Shown here: in pieces, positions 1 to 11,790 of the stretch | How the letters are laid out: every line of letters starts with the position of its first letter | How positions within the stretch are numbered: the first letter of the stretch is position 1 | The notes under the pieces: model-generated | What the model saw: only the letters and a program-made list of their open reading frames with translations | Told to the model about the DNA's origin: nothing | The model's database searches: none | NCBI GenBank assembly: GCA_964017065.1 | Contig: OZ024784.1 | Location: 1,548,598 to 1,612,597, forward strand | DNA: 64,000 nt | From: Haliclona indistincta | Taxonomy: Eukaryota > Porifera > Demospongiae > Haplosclerida > Chalinidae | Reading direction: 5' to 3' | Made by a program: the position numbers and the translations under genes

Positions 1-223
1 GATTTTGGTGAATAGCCCAAATTCATATTAATTTAGACACTTGGTACCTAGTATAAAAACATTAAATTCGAATTTTGATGGATTTAGTTCTAGTAAAAGT
101 TCCAAAATAATATGTTTTCCACCAACAATAACCGCCTTACGGTATTTAAAAGAACTCTTGTTTTTTACTTTTTAAAATTCAAAACACGACTGTATGCTTA
201 CCTCTGTAATTCATATCCTACAG

Positions 224-3200
224 GTAACATTAGGCAGTCTGATCAATTTGGACAACTAATAATTCAACAAGATAAAGTAGACCAAAGGATGGGTAGCACA
301 TTGTTCAGCTCAGGAGAATTTTTTGTGGTGAGTACAGAATACTGATTTTTTTCATAATCACCATTCATCATTCTATCGATCAGGCTTGTGCTCCATTCTG
401 GCAGAACACCGGACCAGGAAACAACAGAGAAACACCTGTAGGTCTCTGTGCATTTTCTGGACAGAATCTGAGAGACTTTCAGTACACTAAACCTTGCGGT
501 AAGTAGGTCTATAATAATGGTAGTACCTAATAGCTATAATCCACAGTACCGTTTGGTACCAGTAACAATGGACAAAAATCTTATTGTATGTCTGGTCATA
601 GTGCAGCCATTCTCAAGGTGAGTCTGTGATTGATATTCTAGCATAAGCTACAAAGGATTTTAGGTGTTCCACAAACATACATATGAAATTTTTATATGTA
701 AAAACTTGTGTTACATAACAATACACAAATTTACTTATAATGGTGAAAATATTTGCATTAGCGTCAGGTATAATTATTAATGGCTAGTTTACAATACGAT
801 GCAATGGCTTGCACTACATTGCGTTATCAATTCAAATTGTATTGCAAAGCATGGTGTCACAAACAAATTTCTATACCTGCGTTGCATTGATGTAATGTAG
901 CACAAGCCACTGCGTCGTATTGTAAAAGCCTTTATGCACAGCTGCACCTCATTAGAACTATCAATTTATGTTTATCTAATGAAGTTGTTATAGGTGCTTG
1001 CTTTGAAAAATTCACTCACTCAATGTAGGGAGACCAACTGACTGACTCTGTTCTTGGTGTCACTACTCCTGGACGATATCGATACACTGGTGGTGTGTAC
1101 TACTACAATAACCTCAATACAACAGAACCACAATCTACCGAGATGAGTGATTTACAGCTTGGACTGACCAGACATCGTACAACAAGAGCTAGAGTTGCTC
1201 AAATTCTGGACTTCCCAACAACAGATCCGTTGAATGTACCAAATGTAGAAGATTCTGAATATGGTAAGAATGTGGGTGGAGTTTAGGCATTATGAACATA
1301 CACTAGAGACAGAATAAACACAGTGAAGGTGGTGCAAGATAAAGCTTCTCTATTGTATCATGACTCTAAAATTATCATGGCGCAGGTTTTACTGCTGTTC
1401 CTGGAAGATTCAGTGGACCAGCATCATTGGAACGTGAGTTGAAATTAGTGGTCATAGGTAAAACAAGAAACAAAACAAAACAAGAATTGAAGCGAAACAG
1501 CAAATTGGACAGACGCCTAAGCCCATGCAAGCAGGTCTTGTATGTTGCTTTGGCCATGCAAAGCCAGCCTATTCAGAAGAACCTGATGAATTGATCGAGT
1601 TACAAGAAATAGAGTGTTAGTGTGTCTCGATCGATGTTACACCTACTTGGTTACGCCCCTCTGAGACAGAGTGAGTGAGCAGAAACAAATCGAAAGAGCT
1701 TGTGGATAAATGTTACAGCAAGCAGTCGCACTCCTGAGACCATAAGTAGGTGTTCACAAGGTGGGTTTATGAGCTTAGCAAAGCCTCACTAAGAAACTAG
1801 CATTAACTTAGCAGCACCGTTTGGCGAGCTCGGGCTTTACTGAGATTGCTAAAAAGCCTTGTGTAGACTTACCTATGGTCTCAGGATTGAATGTTCGTCC
1901 AAATCTCTTTCGGTGAGTTTCTGAGCGCTCACTCTGTCTCAGAGGGGCGTAACCAAGTAGGCGTAACATCGATTGAGACACACTAACTCTGTATTTCTTA
2001 TAGCTCGATCAATTCATAAGGTTCTTCTGAATAGGCTGGCTTTGCCTGGCCAAACAAGAGACGCATGGTAGAGCATAAGTGTGCTATAGAGCTAGAGCAC
2101 ATAATGCTGTAGAGCCGCAGTGCAGTTGGGGATGTTTCGTTTCTTCTTTTATCTACGCCAGAAATTAGAAGTCTCAAGGCATATACAATCCCATATTTTA
2201 CAGATTTCTATGTGTCTTCGCCACGTTACCCGAATTCCAACACTGATCCTATTGGACGGGTATGTTAGACTGGTGTGTTGTGTTCTTATACATTACATGT
2301 GAACAGGTTTATGTGGTGACTAATGAAGGAGCAATTCCAACTGTTGCTATCGATGGTGAAGAGGTATGTAAGACTTGTCACATTACAATACCTTCTCCTT
2401 CTCTCTCAGTTTGGAGAGTACTTTGGTTACTCAATAGCCGCTCCAGACCTCAATGGAGATGGGTGAGTGAGACTGTGTTACTCCATCACTCCACTCCTCT
2501 CTCCTCAGCTATGATGATATGGTGGTGGGTGCTCCCATGTACTCTAAAACCGGTTTACCAGAGTTGGGTCGTATCTTCATTCTGTACAATAATGCGGTGA
2601 GTGCAATGACCTGTGTACTACCAGACACAAGTGTGTGATTTGAACCAAATCTCTCAATCAGGGACAATCATTCACAAAGAATGGAACTGTGGAGGGCAAT
2701 GTGGGATTAGGACGTTTCGGTCACTCAGTGACAAGTCTAGGAGACTTGAACAATGATGGTTGTGACGGTGAGCATGCATTTACCAGTTGTGATGATGTGT
2801 GTTCAATGGTGGATTGTACTACAGATATTGCTGTTAGTGCTCCATTTGATGAAGGAGGAAAAGTGTTCATTTACTATGGATCTAAGGAGACAGGAATCAA
2901 CTCCACCGTACAGCAGGCAAGTGTGTTGTGGGTCGAGTGAAGTGGTGTTGACAGTGTGGCCATGCGCATGCAGACAATCACAGCTGAGCAGATGACCAAT
3001 CAGGTGACCAACTTGACCAGCAACATTACTGGGTTTGGTTTCAGTCTGGATGGGAAGGTTGATGTTGATGACAACCAATACAGAGGTGACACAACTCAGT
3101 GAGAAGTGATTGATTGTATTACACACTCATGCACAGATTTGGTAGTCAGTGCTCTTGGTACTACCAATACTAATGGACAAGCTGTGTTTGTACTGAGGTA

Positions 3201-5819
3201 AGAAAGAAGCTTAATCACACCATGTCACATTTGATCTTGATTCCTAGGTCCTTCCCAGTAGCTACTGTATCTCTGAACATTACGGACTTCCCAGCTGAAG
3301 TCAAGAGAGACCAGAAGAACTGTATGGCCAATGGTGCCATGACTGCATGGTATGATATTCCTGATAATAGATATTGTGTATTTAATTACATGTTATTTTC
3401 TTATAGTTTCAATATTAGTTTGTGTGGTACCTTCACTGGTAAAGGATTGACTAGTATCAGTAAGTGATTGCTGGTTTTAATGTCCTATCATGATAATTTG
3501 TGTTCCAGATCCTCAATATAGGCTGCAGGAGAATATTGTTGGTACTAGGTCACGAGTATTCTTTGATCCACTTAATGTCAACAGAACCATGATAACTGGT
3601 GTTCTTGACATTCCAAATGTTGGTCAGGAGTCGTGTCAACCAATCACAGTATATGTCAGAGTAAGACAACACACACTGATACTAGACCACTGTCACTTTA
3701 TATTATGCTGTTTGCAGAATGATTTAACTCCTGATCAAGCAGATCCGATGAGCTTCACCTTCTCACTGGTGCAATTTGAACGTTCACAGTCTCCAGTGGA
3801 TACTAACTTTCAACCTGACAACCTTGTGACCATGCCTATCATTGAGAGCTCACCTTTCACTACAACAGTATGTGTGTATGTGATATTGCCTTGCAGCTGT
3901 GAAGCTTGTTCTCATTAGGTTCCTTTTGCACTGAATTGTGGTGATGATGATATCTGTACATCAGATCTTGTACTGGAGCTTGTTAGTGTAGCTTACATGT
4001 AAGTTGCAGATTAGAATAATCCTGCACTATATTCATTTCTCTCCCTGATTATGTTAGATATAATAACACTGTTCAAATGGTGGATTCTCTGACTGCTGGT
4101 GGAGTTGATAAAATAAGGATCAAATTGAGATTTAGCAATACCAATGAAGATGCATTCCGACCTGTCCTCTCCTTTGATCTTCCTCCGATTGTTTTCTTTA
4201 GTCCTGTCATCACTGGTGTAAGTACATGTTTAGTATTTGCATCAAGATGCTTTGTTTGTTCCTCAGCTACCTCTACCATCCTCTTGTATTGGTATTCATG
4301 TCAATGGCACTGATAGATTTATCTGCAGTGGTTTCCCTAATCCTCTGCAGCAATCAGTGGTAAGAATTATTGCTTTTGTGGTGGATTTACTCTTTTGTCA
4401 TTAACTTCCAGATAACCGAGATCGATTTGACGTTGCAAGTATCTTCTACCGACATACGAGGGGATGAAGGATCCTTCAGTATTCCCATTCAGTTCAGAGT
4501 TAATGATGCAGTTGCTTTTAACAAAGAAAATAGCTCCACTTTGGACAACAACAATGTAACAGTGACTATACCAGTCAATGCTAGGGCTGCAGTGGATATA
4601 GAGATGTGAGTCGATGTATAACTGTGTGCCACTCAAGAAATCACTAATCCATAAATACGACTTATATAGACACACTTACTGTCATTTATAATCATGCTAA
4701 CTATTTGTATAGCCCTCAGCAAACAATGCTCTACTTTGGCAATTTCATTGATGTTTCTCAAATCAGTCCAAATTTTCCTCAAGATATTGTGCAGTACACT
4801 GTTCGTAACATGGGACCTTCAACAATATTCAATGCTAGTCTGACCATTCTACTGCCGGTCATAGTCCCAAACCAACAGGATCGATACTACCTCTATCCAT
4901 TCAACATTACTGTATGTCTTTATGCCTACTATAATAATATTGATCACTTGCTATAGGCAAGTCCTTCTGAATTTATCAGTTGCAACCAATCTTTGATTAA
5001 TCCTGAGAACATTGTGTTTAATGCTCGTCGTCGCAGGAGTGTCACAGACACACTTATTCGATATGCTAGACAAGCTCCCACATCAGTGGTTAGTAAAATT
5101 GGTAAAGAGAATACATCTGTTTACTTGATTGCAGAACTGTCTGTCAAATCCTACATCTTGTCAAGAAATAAGCTGTCAAATCTCAAACTGGAGAAGTTCT
5201 ACTTCAATATCAGTCAATATACTAGTTATTCTAGATGAACGATTCTATTCAGTGAGTACAGTAATGAAATTGGCACAATTATGCATTAATGTTGATTCCA
5301 TTCTTGCAGAATATGGACCAGTCCTTCATGTTGGTGACCACTGCTAGAGCAGTGATTGAGGACAGCTTCATTGATAACAGTGGTTCTAGTCTGAGCAGCT
5401 CAGTGAGTGAATCTCGTATCAATATTGATATCATTACAGTCTGTGTTTCAGACTATTAGAATATTGAAGGCACCAACTATTGTAACCAATGCTACCACTA
5501 TCTTGAATGGTGGTAGCACAGTGGTGACCATGTCAACTATTGAGCCCTCCAGCTCGATTCTACCAACTGCTGCAACTGATTCTATCGTTCTTCAGATTGT
5601 TGTGCCAGTATTGTTCTTCATAGTCTTAATACTAGTAGTTGTCGCTGTAGTAGTATTCTATCTGAGGTATGTAATAAATAACATGCAGTTAATACAAATT
5701 ATGCTTTCTTCACATCATATCACAGCATTCATGCTGCTAGAGCAAGAAGTATACTGCAGTCAAAAGCAAACAAGCCTGATGAAGGTCTTGAATTGAGTCA
5801 AGTAGATCCAGAAAACTGA
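224..5819 (+). CDS. Integrin alpha subunit, gene A (5' end outside window)
   Basis: Exons 3-28 of an integrin alpha gene; the window opens in intron 2. Visible exons include 224-327, 384-498, 1029-1263, 1386-1433 and 2204-2259, and the last is 5726-5819 (TGA). Exon sizes match those of genes C and D. The product is a type I cell-surface adhesion receptor subunit. FG-GAP blades are visible, with Ca loops DLNGDG (about 2450) and DLNNDG (about 2750), then thigh/calf regions, an ARRRRS furin-type site (about 5025), and a hydrophobic helix ending VVVFYL (about 5590-5665). The tail is about 30 residues (IHAARARSILQSK...) and lacks GFFKR. An ATTAAA poly(A)-like signal lies at 5866. No frameshift was seen in the exons checked. 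Sure of the family; ligand and partner unknown. Confidence 0.9.
788..927. mobile_element. MITE-like hairpin in intron 5 of gene A
   Basis: Imperfect inverted repeat with ends TTTACAATACGATGCAATGG and its complement near 905-927. It is absent from the same intron in genes B and D, so it is a local insertion. No coding capacity. Confidence 0.6.
1549..2055. mobile_element. MITE with long inverted arms, intron 7 of gene A
   Basis: Arms of about 140 bp (1549-1690 and 1920-2055) are inverted copies; both carry the segment GTTACGCCCCTCTGAGACAG or its complement. Related copies occupy intron 7 of gene B (30061-30589) and gene D (53342-53878). Flanking sequence (2060-2150) is inverted relative to the flank in B, so this intron has been rearranged between paralogs. 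Confidence 0.7.
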
Positions 5820-6444
5820 AAAATGCATTTAATTTTTTATCTCCTCATGAATATTTTGCATGACCATTAAATAATTTACAGTCATTAAGAATTACTCACA
5901 TGTGATAGTTTATTATCATAAAAAACCTGTCAATTAACTGAGCCCAGATTGGCAAGGTCACGTGTAATTGCTAACGTAGGCATCTCTTTCCTAAACCAAA
6001 ATACAACTCATCTTTTTCAGGACTGTTGCATCTTTATGGGGCAATTTGGCTGGTAAGTTTGTTGCTAAATGAATAGTTCTGATGAAGAGCCTTTGTATAA
6101 GCCACTGACATCTGCCCCTTTTAGTTTTTGCAGTACAGAGAGATGAAGACAGAGATTTGAAAATGTAAATAATTTGCGGCTGTGGCGCACAAACTCTGGC
6201 TGCAATACACACACGTCATTCAATCACTGTAACAGCAGATAAATTGTTTCAGCTATTTTCAGTAAATTGTTAATATTGCTTGCCTTGATCTGGAGTGCAA
6301 ACAATGCACATCTGAGCTCGATATCATGTACTATAGCGCGATGGCAATCTGTCATGCATACAGAGTTTTTGTACATCCCAAAGCATTAGTGATTGTTAGT
6401 GGGCGTGTCAACGTTTCGAATGATATGAGTAGTGGGCCTGGTCA
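5820..6444. other. Spacer downstream of gene A, no gene seen
   Basis: Non-coding. It aligns almost base for base with the spacer after gene C (43122-44372), except that the C copy carries about 665 extra bases at 43262-43928. It belongs to the duplicated unit that includes the integrin genes. Confidence 0.7.
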
Positions 6445-6646
6445 GTAACTGACTAGCCTCGTACCCAGGCTCTCGGCCGGACGGGCTGCGTGGGTGGCTA
6501 TTAGAGAGTAGTCTCGTCCCCAGACCACACCTCTTCCGCCTACTTCAGAGAGGGTCTGGTTGCTTTGGTCGATTTTCTTGGCATTTTGCTAGACAAGTGT
6601 TACGTAATACTCGTGCAATAAAACGTAATGAATATTAAAACCAAAC

Positions 6647-7006
6647 ATGGCGGCTCAGAGCAATACACAGCATCAATGTTTGGTCTGCAGATGTGACGTC
6701 GATCGAGGAGAGAAATATCGACGACGACGAAGGATAGATAAGTGCTCACATGACTTCAAAGTTTACGCTATGATGTTGGGGTTGAAAACCGTGAACTTTG
6801 ACGATCCTACCTTTGCTTGTAGAGCTTGCTTCGCAGATCTCGAGAAGGGAGTAAAGGCTGTTACATCACTAAAGTCCATAGCCACGCAAACACGAATTTC
6901 TGCTGGGATTGACTTCCCTGACGCCATCATTCTATCGATGTGGTTTGTATTACGTAAGAGTTGGCCTTCTGACCAATCAGATTCTATCCCACAAATTCCA
7001 GGATAA
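6647..7006 (+). CDS. Zinc-finger N-terminal fragment of a transposon protein
   Basis: Open frame of 119 codons starting MAAQSNTQ. A cysteine pair CLVC (about residue 12), a basic run RRRRR and a second pair FACRAC (about 58) form a Cys-rich module. The module has the same layout as the start of the gene at 9374 (CRVC ... YFCNSC) and of the minus-strand relic at 8349-8770 (CRIC ... YICRRK). The last residues run into the element's right TIR, so the end is probably not natural. It could be the first exon of a lost transposase gene. No homolog named with confidence. Confidence 0.45.
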   Translation: MAAQSNTQHQCLVCRCDVDRGEKYRRRRRIDKCSHDFKVYAMMLGLKTVNFDDPTFACRACFADLEKGVKAVTSLKSIATQTRISAGIDFPDAIILSMWFVLRKSWPSDQSDSIPQIPG

Positions 7007-7276
7007 ATCTACATCCGGAGCCAAGAAAATCGACCAAAGCAACCAGACCCTCTCTAGCCTCGTCCCCAGGCCGAATTTTTCGCAACGCAGAAACGCAACG
7101 GAACGAAACGGCGAAAAATTGGGCCTGGTACATGGTACACACTGCAGGGGTAATAGTGCGCGTGCTCAGACCATTCCCCAGAATCTAGGGAATCTGTAAT
7201 CGCTTGGATATTCTCGCTATATTAATCCGTTATACTAGTCCGTTTAGCGAATCACTTTCCGTGCTATCATCAGAAA

Positions 7277-7740
7277 ATGGAGTCGATCGAGTTTCCTACT
7301 GGTATCGCGTATGCTCTCTCCTGCTTGGGAAGAGAGAATGTCACGCTAAAGCCGAAGCAGGAAGAAGCTGTTTACCATCTGTACCATGGTCAGGACGTAT
7401 TTGCTTGGTTCCCCACCGGATACGGCAAGTCTCTGTGCTACCAACTAGTCAGTGCCGTTTCTCTTCGCCTATAAGCTAAATCGTACTTCTTATGGAGCTG
7501 AGCGCTGGTTATTTCACCGCTAGTGTCGTTGATGGTTGACCAGGTAACAGGCCTTTTTCAGCGAGGTGTGTCAGCAGGAATATTGAGTGGAAACGAAGGT
7601 ATGTAGTTTGCCAGCCTGAACTATTAATTGTGACTGTTATAAGTACAGATGTGGACAAACAGCTGCTTGCTAGTGAGAAAGATGTGACTATGGGTCGTTT
7701 TTCATTACTATACACTGCTCCTGAAGCTATTGTGCATCGC
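7277..7740 (+). pseudogene. RecQ-like DEAD/DEAH helicase fragment
   Basis: Three exon-like blocks. Block 1 (7277-7447) has KPKQEEAVYHLY followed by the Walker A motif FPTGYGKSLCYQ. Block 2 (about 7498-7598) reads LVISPLVSLMVDQV and ends near ILSGNEG. Block 3 (7649-7740) reads GRFSLLYTAPEAIV. The order and spacing follow helicase motifs I, Ia and Ib of the RecQ family. The DEAH box, second RecA domain, RQC and HRDC regions are missing, so it cannot be a working helicase. Helicase genes of this kind are known as transposon cargo (for example in Academ and Kolobok groups); its place inside TIRs fits that. The splice sites are my inference. Confidence 0.7.
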
Positions 7741-8770
7741 CAGTCTTGTTTTTGTTACGCCTGGAGGAGTGAGTGACAGCTGTGTTGAGAATACTGAGCA
7801 GTGTGTGTGCCTTTGTGTCAAGCTCATCCATTGCCTGGCTCCACGCAAAATTTTCAGCTTCATCGAGTGTCATTGACCTAAACAGGGATACAGGCTTGGC
7901 TTTCTGTCGACACAGGGAGGCACATTCGTCATCAACAATCAACAAACTCTCATCAAAACCTCATCTCTGAGCATAGCATTGTTGAAGATGGCTCTACAGA
8001 TAGTGTGGATGTTTCCGCCAGCCAATGCCCTACCGAGCTTTTGAAAACTGTAACTCAAGGGAACTTCTTATTACTTGGTGAGTAAACCGATATCTGTAAT
8101 TTCAATAATTATGTGGTTTGTTATTAATAATCGTTGCGCTTTTTACCATTACTGACTGTTCGTTGCAAATGTTGCCTGTGTCATGAGCTGCTGTATACGT
8201 AGAAATCATAATCATGACTACTTCAACTGTAAACTATGAATCTCTTTACCATTAGACTCCTGAACTGATGATAGAGAAGGTGAAGTGTCGCTATCTCTCA
8301 ATGACTGTACTTCTAGTTGTGAAGCTAAGACATGTTCACCTTTTCTCATCAAGAAAATTTAATAACCATACCATCATCCTCTATACAAAAATTTAGCCTT
8401 CTTCCATAGCCTGCCACTGTCTGCCGCTTGGGTGCTGGTCTACACACCTGTGTGTGAGGAGAAGCACCAGCTCCACTAGTGTCTTTTGCCCTCTTCCTCG
8501 GAGTGGTGGTACCTGTGACGACTGCTGATAGATGACCGCTGGTGATCGATGGTAGTTGTTGTTTCTCATTACTGGATTTAGCTAGCACTATGAATGCTTC
8601 AGCGGCAAGAAACTTTCGTCTACAGATATACTACGAGTGTCCACAACTGGACTGTTGATCACTCTGCTCAGTCTTTCCGCAACGCCTGATCTTGAAAACA
8701 GTGCCACACTGTGTTTAGAAATTACAGATCTACTGCAGATTCTGCATAAAGCAGATGAAGCCTGCCACAC
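7727..8770 (-). pseudogene. Decayed zinc-finger transposase-like gene
   Basis: Reading leftward: a Cys-rich start LCRICSRS (about 8750) and, after a frame change, YICRRKFLAAEAFIVLAK (about 8570-8625). A basic linker PRKRAKDTSG follows, then near 7970-8020 GGNIHTICRAIFNNAML. After another frame change comes ECASLCRQKAKPVSLFRSMT with EDLDT-type acidic residues to about 7727. Several frames are needed, so it is broken. The layout resembles repeat-associated proteins that I recall from cnidarian and sponge genomes, but I cannot name the family with certainty. It faces the RecQ fragment on the opposite strand. Confidence 0.4.
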
Positions 8771-9373
8771 TGTTGATTCAGTCTGTTTTAATAATTGTTA
8801 TTGTACCACGCGGTTGTTAATGGTATTCAGCGTTTATTAACGTATGAATAATATTATTACTTACGCGCACTGTCGCGCAAGCGCACTATTACCCTTGCAG
8901 TGTGTACCACACGGCTGTTTTTTTGTGGACATTTAGTCTGTAATTAAAACAATAAAAATTTATTACGGTATTGCTTTAATCTAGCCGCGTGCGCACACAA
9001 GAACAACCAGTGTCTAGCGGTTGCTACTGCACGCTACTTGGTTACCTTAGTACTTAAAATTGTCCATTAGCCACTTCATACAACCACTACAACTAGTACT
9101 AGCGGTAGTGCGCACCCATAACACCATTCATACACTACTGCGCATGCACAAAAACAACACAGCTGCAATCACAATCGTGAAGAATTGTTGTGGTCTGGTA
9201 CTTGAGGAGGTGATTGAGCGGAAGTGTACTTAGATCACAGTGAATATCATTGACCTGCTGCTAAAGTAAGCATTACTAAAGAGATTGATAAACAAATGGA
9301 AGTGTAACCTTTTTTGTAACGAGTAATACAACGGCTTATAAAATACACAAATTTGGTGATTGTAGGCAAGAGA

Positions 9374-10784
9374 ATGGCAGAAATGCACCAGCTCAGTGCA
9401 CACTGCAGAGTGTGTGGGGGCAGATTAGAAAGATCAAGGAGGAGGAACCCAAAATATAGCTGTCTGAGTTATCAGGAGGCACTGGAAACCACTTTTGGGT
9501 TGGTGGTAAAGCTAGACTCTCCCGCTATCCATCCGGCATACTTCTGCAACTCCTGTTGTGCCGCTACCCGTAAAAAGAAGGCTGCTGTGTCCAAAGGGGT
9601 CCTGTACAGGCACTCTATCACTCTTTTCAACTGGACAGAACACATCATTGATGATTGCACTGTAAGTATAGAACAAAACAGGTTTACTAAATCATGCATC
9701 CATTATAGGTATGCAAGCATATTGAGGGTACTGCCATGCCTGCTGAGCCACGTACAATCAGTACATTACAACTGCGCAGAGACTAGCTCACCTCAAAGAG
9801 GAGCAGTTAAAGCTGAAAGCGAGAGCATCAGCGTTAAACCAGATAGCCACATATTTGATTGTCACATTACCAGCACCAGACCAAAATGTCACACTCAGGC
9901 AAGTGCAGGAAGAGTTTAGGAACACACAACACCTGGTCACTAGAAAGGTAATAGAACAAGTTATAATATTCAACACAATAATTTCATGTTATAAACAGAA
10001 CCTGGAAGTTAGTGCTGCAGAGGAAGTTCTTCAGAAGGCAACACCAAAAGATGGCCCTTTCCTGGCTAGTGTGAATACATCACTTGGTGCCCTGCATGTG
10101 GAGCGACAGGCTTACCACGGGGCTACCTTTGTAGGGAACCATGTGCATAAGCTGCTTCAGGTACATGTAACGAAAGACATAATACACTACAGAAATCTAT
10201 TACATGTGACATAGGAACCATCCATCAATGTCATCTGCTCCGGCATCCTTGACGTGGCAAACACGCATTGTATAGGGCTACTAGAGGATGCAAATTCTGT
10301 CACTGTTACCTTTAAAACCATTCTAAAGCAGTACAGTAGCTGTTACAAAGGCTACAGTGGAGGGGCAGTCACTGATGAACAAATAGATAAACTCAGGTAA
10401 ATTTAAAAACCACATGTTTCATTATTAATCTTTATACAAACAGAAAAGGACATCAAGACCTTCATGAGCAGTTATAGAGAGTTTTTCCCAAATGCTACCA
10501 TCTTACCCAAGATGCATATCTTGGAAGACCATGTGGTGGAGTGGATGAAGAGGTGGAAGATAGGTGCTGGACTCATGGGAGAGCAGGGAGCAGAGTCTAT
10601 CCATGCCCATATAGGACGACTAGAGACCACATATTGTGGAATCGTCAACCCACTTCAAAAGCTACGCTACGTGTTTAATGAGCACAATCTTGAGTCAGCA
10701 CCAGGGCTGAATGACTTACAGCCAGCTCAAAAACAATACAAGAAAAGACCTAGAGAAGAAGACTCGCTTAATGCACATACATAA
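9374..10784 (+). pseudogene. Transposase-like protein, shortened and frameshifted
   Basis: Exon 1 (9374-9662) starts MAEMHQLSAHCRVCGG and has a second Cys pair in YFCNSCCAATRKKK. Exon 2 (about 9710-9946) breaks frame near 9782 and resumes at LAHLKEEQLKLKAR. Exon 3 (10000-10159) reads YHGATFVGNHVHKLLQ. Exon 4 (10215-10396) and exon 5 (about 10444-10784) follow; the last has ILPKMHILEDHVVEWMKRW and GEQGAESIHAHIG. The zinc-finger start and conserved end are present, but the middle, where a catalytic core would be expected, is short. It is the only gene in this element that could be its transposase. I recognise the C-terminal block as a repeat-linked family in invertebrates without being able to name the superfamily. 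Confidence 0.5.
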
Positions 10785-11495
10785 GTCTAGTATTGTCAAA
10801 GTAAGGCACAAAAAGTGTCAAACATTGTTGGGGAAACACATTAACGCACGTCTAAATATTGTCCTTTTAAAGCGCCATATCATGCGGGAGAAAAAAGGTT
10901 ACAGCTATTAGTTACTACAACCTGATAGCACACTAGCTAACCTTTGATTCCGTTCCTTTTCGACGTCTTGGATCAAGTAGGATCTTGCGCTATGTCTTCT
11001 TTTATTGTAAGACCTTTTCCCCTTGCGCTGAACTTGTAACTCCGCCGTACTTTCAGCTATTGATACGCTTTTTGCTCCGAGAGAAAGAGCAGCTTTCCTT
11101 CTCCTCGATTGTCTTCGCCACGTTGGTTGGACAGTCACGTGAAAGTCACACAGAACAGTTTAAAAACGGACCGGAAGTTGGTTGCTATGTGTTGCTATGC
11201 ACGTTTGAAATTACAGGGGGTGTGTCTAAATGTCCACATTTCAATTAGCCAAAAACAGCCGTGACCAGGCCCAATTTTTCGCCGTTTCGTTCCGTTGCGT
11301 TTCTGCGTTGCGAAAAATTCGGCCTGGGGACGAGGCTAGACCCTCTCTGAAGTAGGCGGAAGAGGTGTGGTCTGGGGACGAGACTAATTAGAGAGCTAGT
11401 CGAGTCTCGTCCCCAGACCACACCCTCCCCTCTCGCGACAGGCGAGGGCGAGGGGTCCGACACTGGCCTGGTTCGCGTACGAGATTTCCAAATCC

Positions 11496-11790
11496 AGTGG
11501 ATTTCGTTTGGATTTCGTTTGGATTTCTGGATTTTCGTTTGGATTTCTGGATTTCGTTTGGATTTCTGGATTTCGTTTGGATTTCGCTTGGATTTCGTTT
11601 GGATTTCGCTTGGATTTCTAGATTTCGCTTGGATTTCTGGATTTCGCTTGGATTTCTGGATTTCGCTTGGATTTTATTTGGATTTCTGGATTTCACTTGG
11701 ATTTTATTTGGATTTCACTCGGATTTAATTTGGATTTTTGGATTTCGCTGTGATTTTTTTGTGGATTTCTGGATATTTCAGATTGGATTT
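11496..11790 (+). repeat. Subterminal TTTGGATTTC repeat array (left)
   Basis: About 300 bp of degenerate GGATTTC units alternating TTTGGATTTC and TGGATTTC. A matching array at the other end (21896-22075) has the same + orientation even though the element's TIRs are inverted. The long open frames across it (FVWISFGFLDF-like on +, NPSEIQKSKRN-like on -) are by-products of the repeat. Confidence 0.8.

Larger units (their letters stand above)
7134..8908. mobile_element. Helicase-bearing unit with its own inverted ends
   Basis: Bounded by a 28-bp inverted repeat beginning GGTACACACTGCA, with one difference between arms (7134-7161 and 8881-8908). Inside are a RecQ-like fragment on + and a zinc-finger/transposase-like relic on -. 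No clear target duplication was found, so it may be an internal part of the surrounding element and not a separate insertion. Confidence 0.5.
7055..11338. mobile_element. Third-level TAG-9 element, 4.3 kb
   Basis: Ends TAGCCTCGTCCCCAGG and complement, with TIRs of about 75 bp that match without mismatch (7055-7129 against 11264-11338). A perfect 9-bp duplication GACCCTCTC lies at 7046-7054 and 11339-11347. It is inserted in the right TIR of the 6509-11386 element. Each TIR is itself folded: CCAGG-CCGAATTTTTCGC faces GCGAAAAATTGGG-CCTGG. It carries the transposase-like gene at 9374-10784 and the helicase-bearing unit 7134-8908. Perfect TIRs suggest a recent insertion, although its gene is broken. 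Confidence 0.88.
6509..11386. mobile_element. Second-level TAG-9 element, short non-autonomous, split by a nested copy
   Basis: Starts TAGTCTCGTCCCCAGACC and ends with its complement. A perfect 9-bp duplication ATTAGAGAG lies at 6500-6508 and 11387-11395. Without the nested element it would be about 585 bp with TIRs near 75 bp. It sits inside the left TIR of the 19.2 kb element. It carries only one zinc-finger-like open frame (6647-7006), so it looks like a deletion derivative that needs a transposase in trans. Confidence 0.85.

Noticed and set aside
2803..3126. Minus-strand frame repeated at 32776, 40111 and 56820
   Set aside because: It is the antisense shadow of integrin exons 12-14 and crosses their introns.
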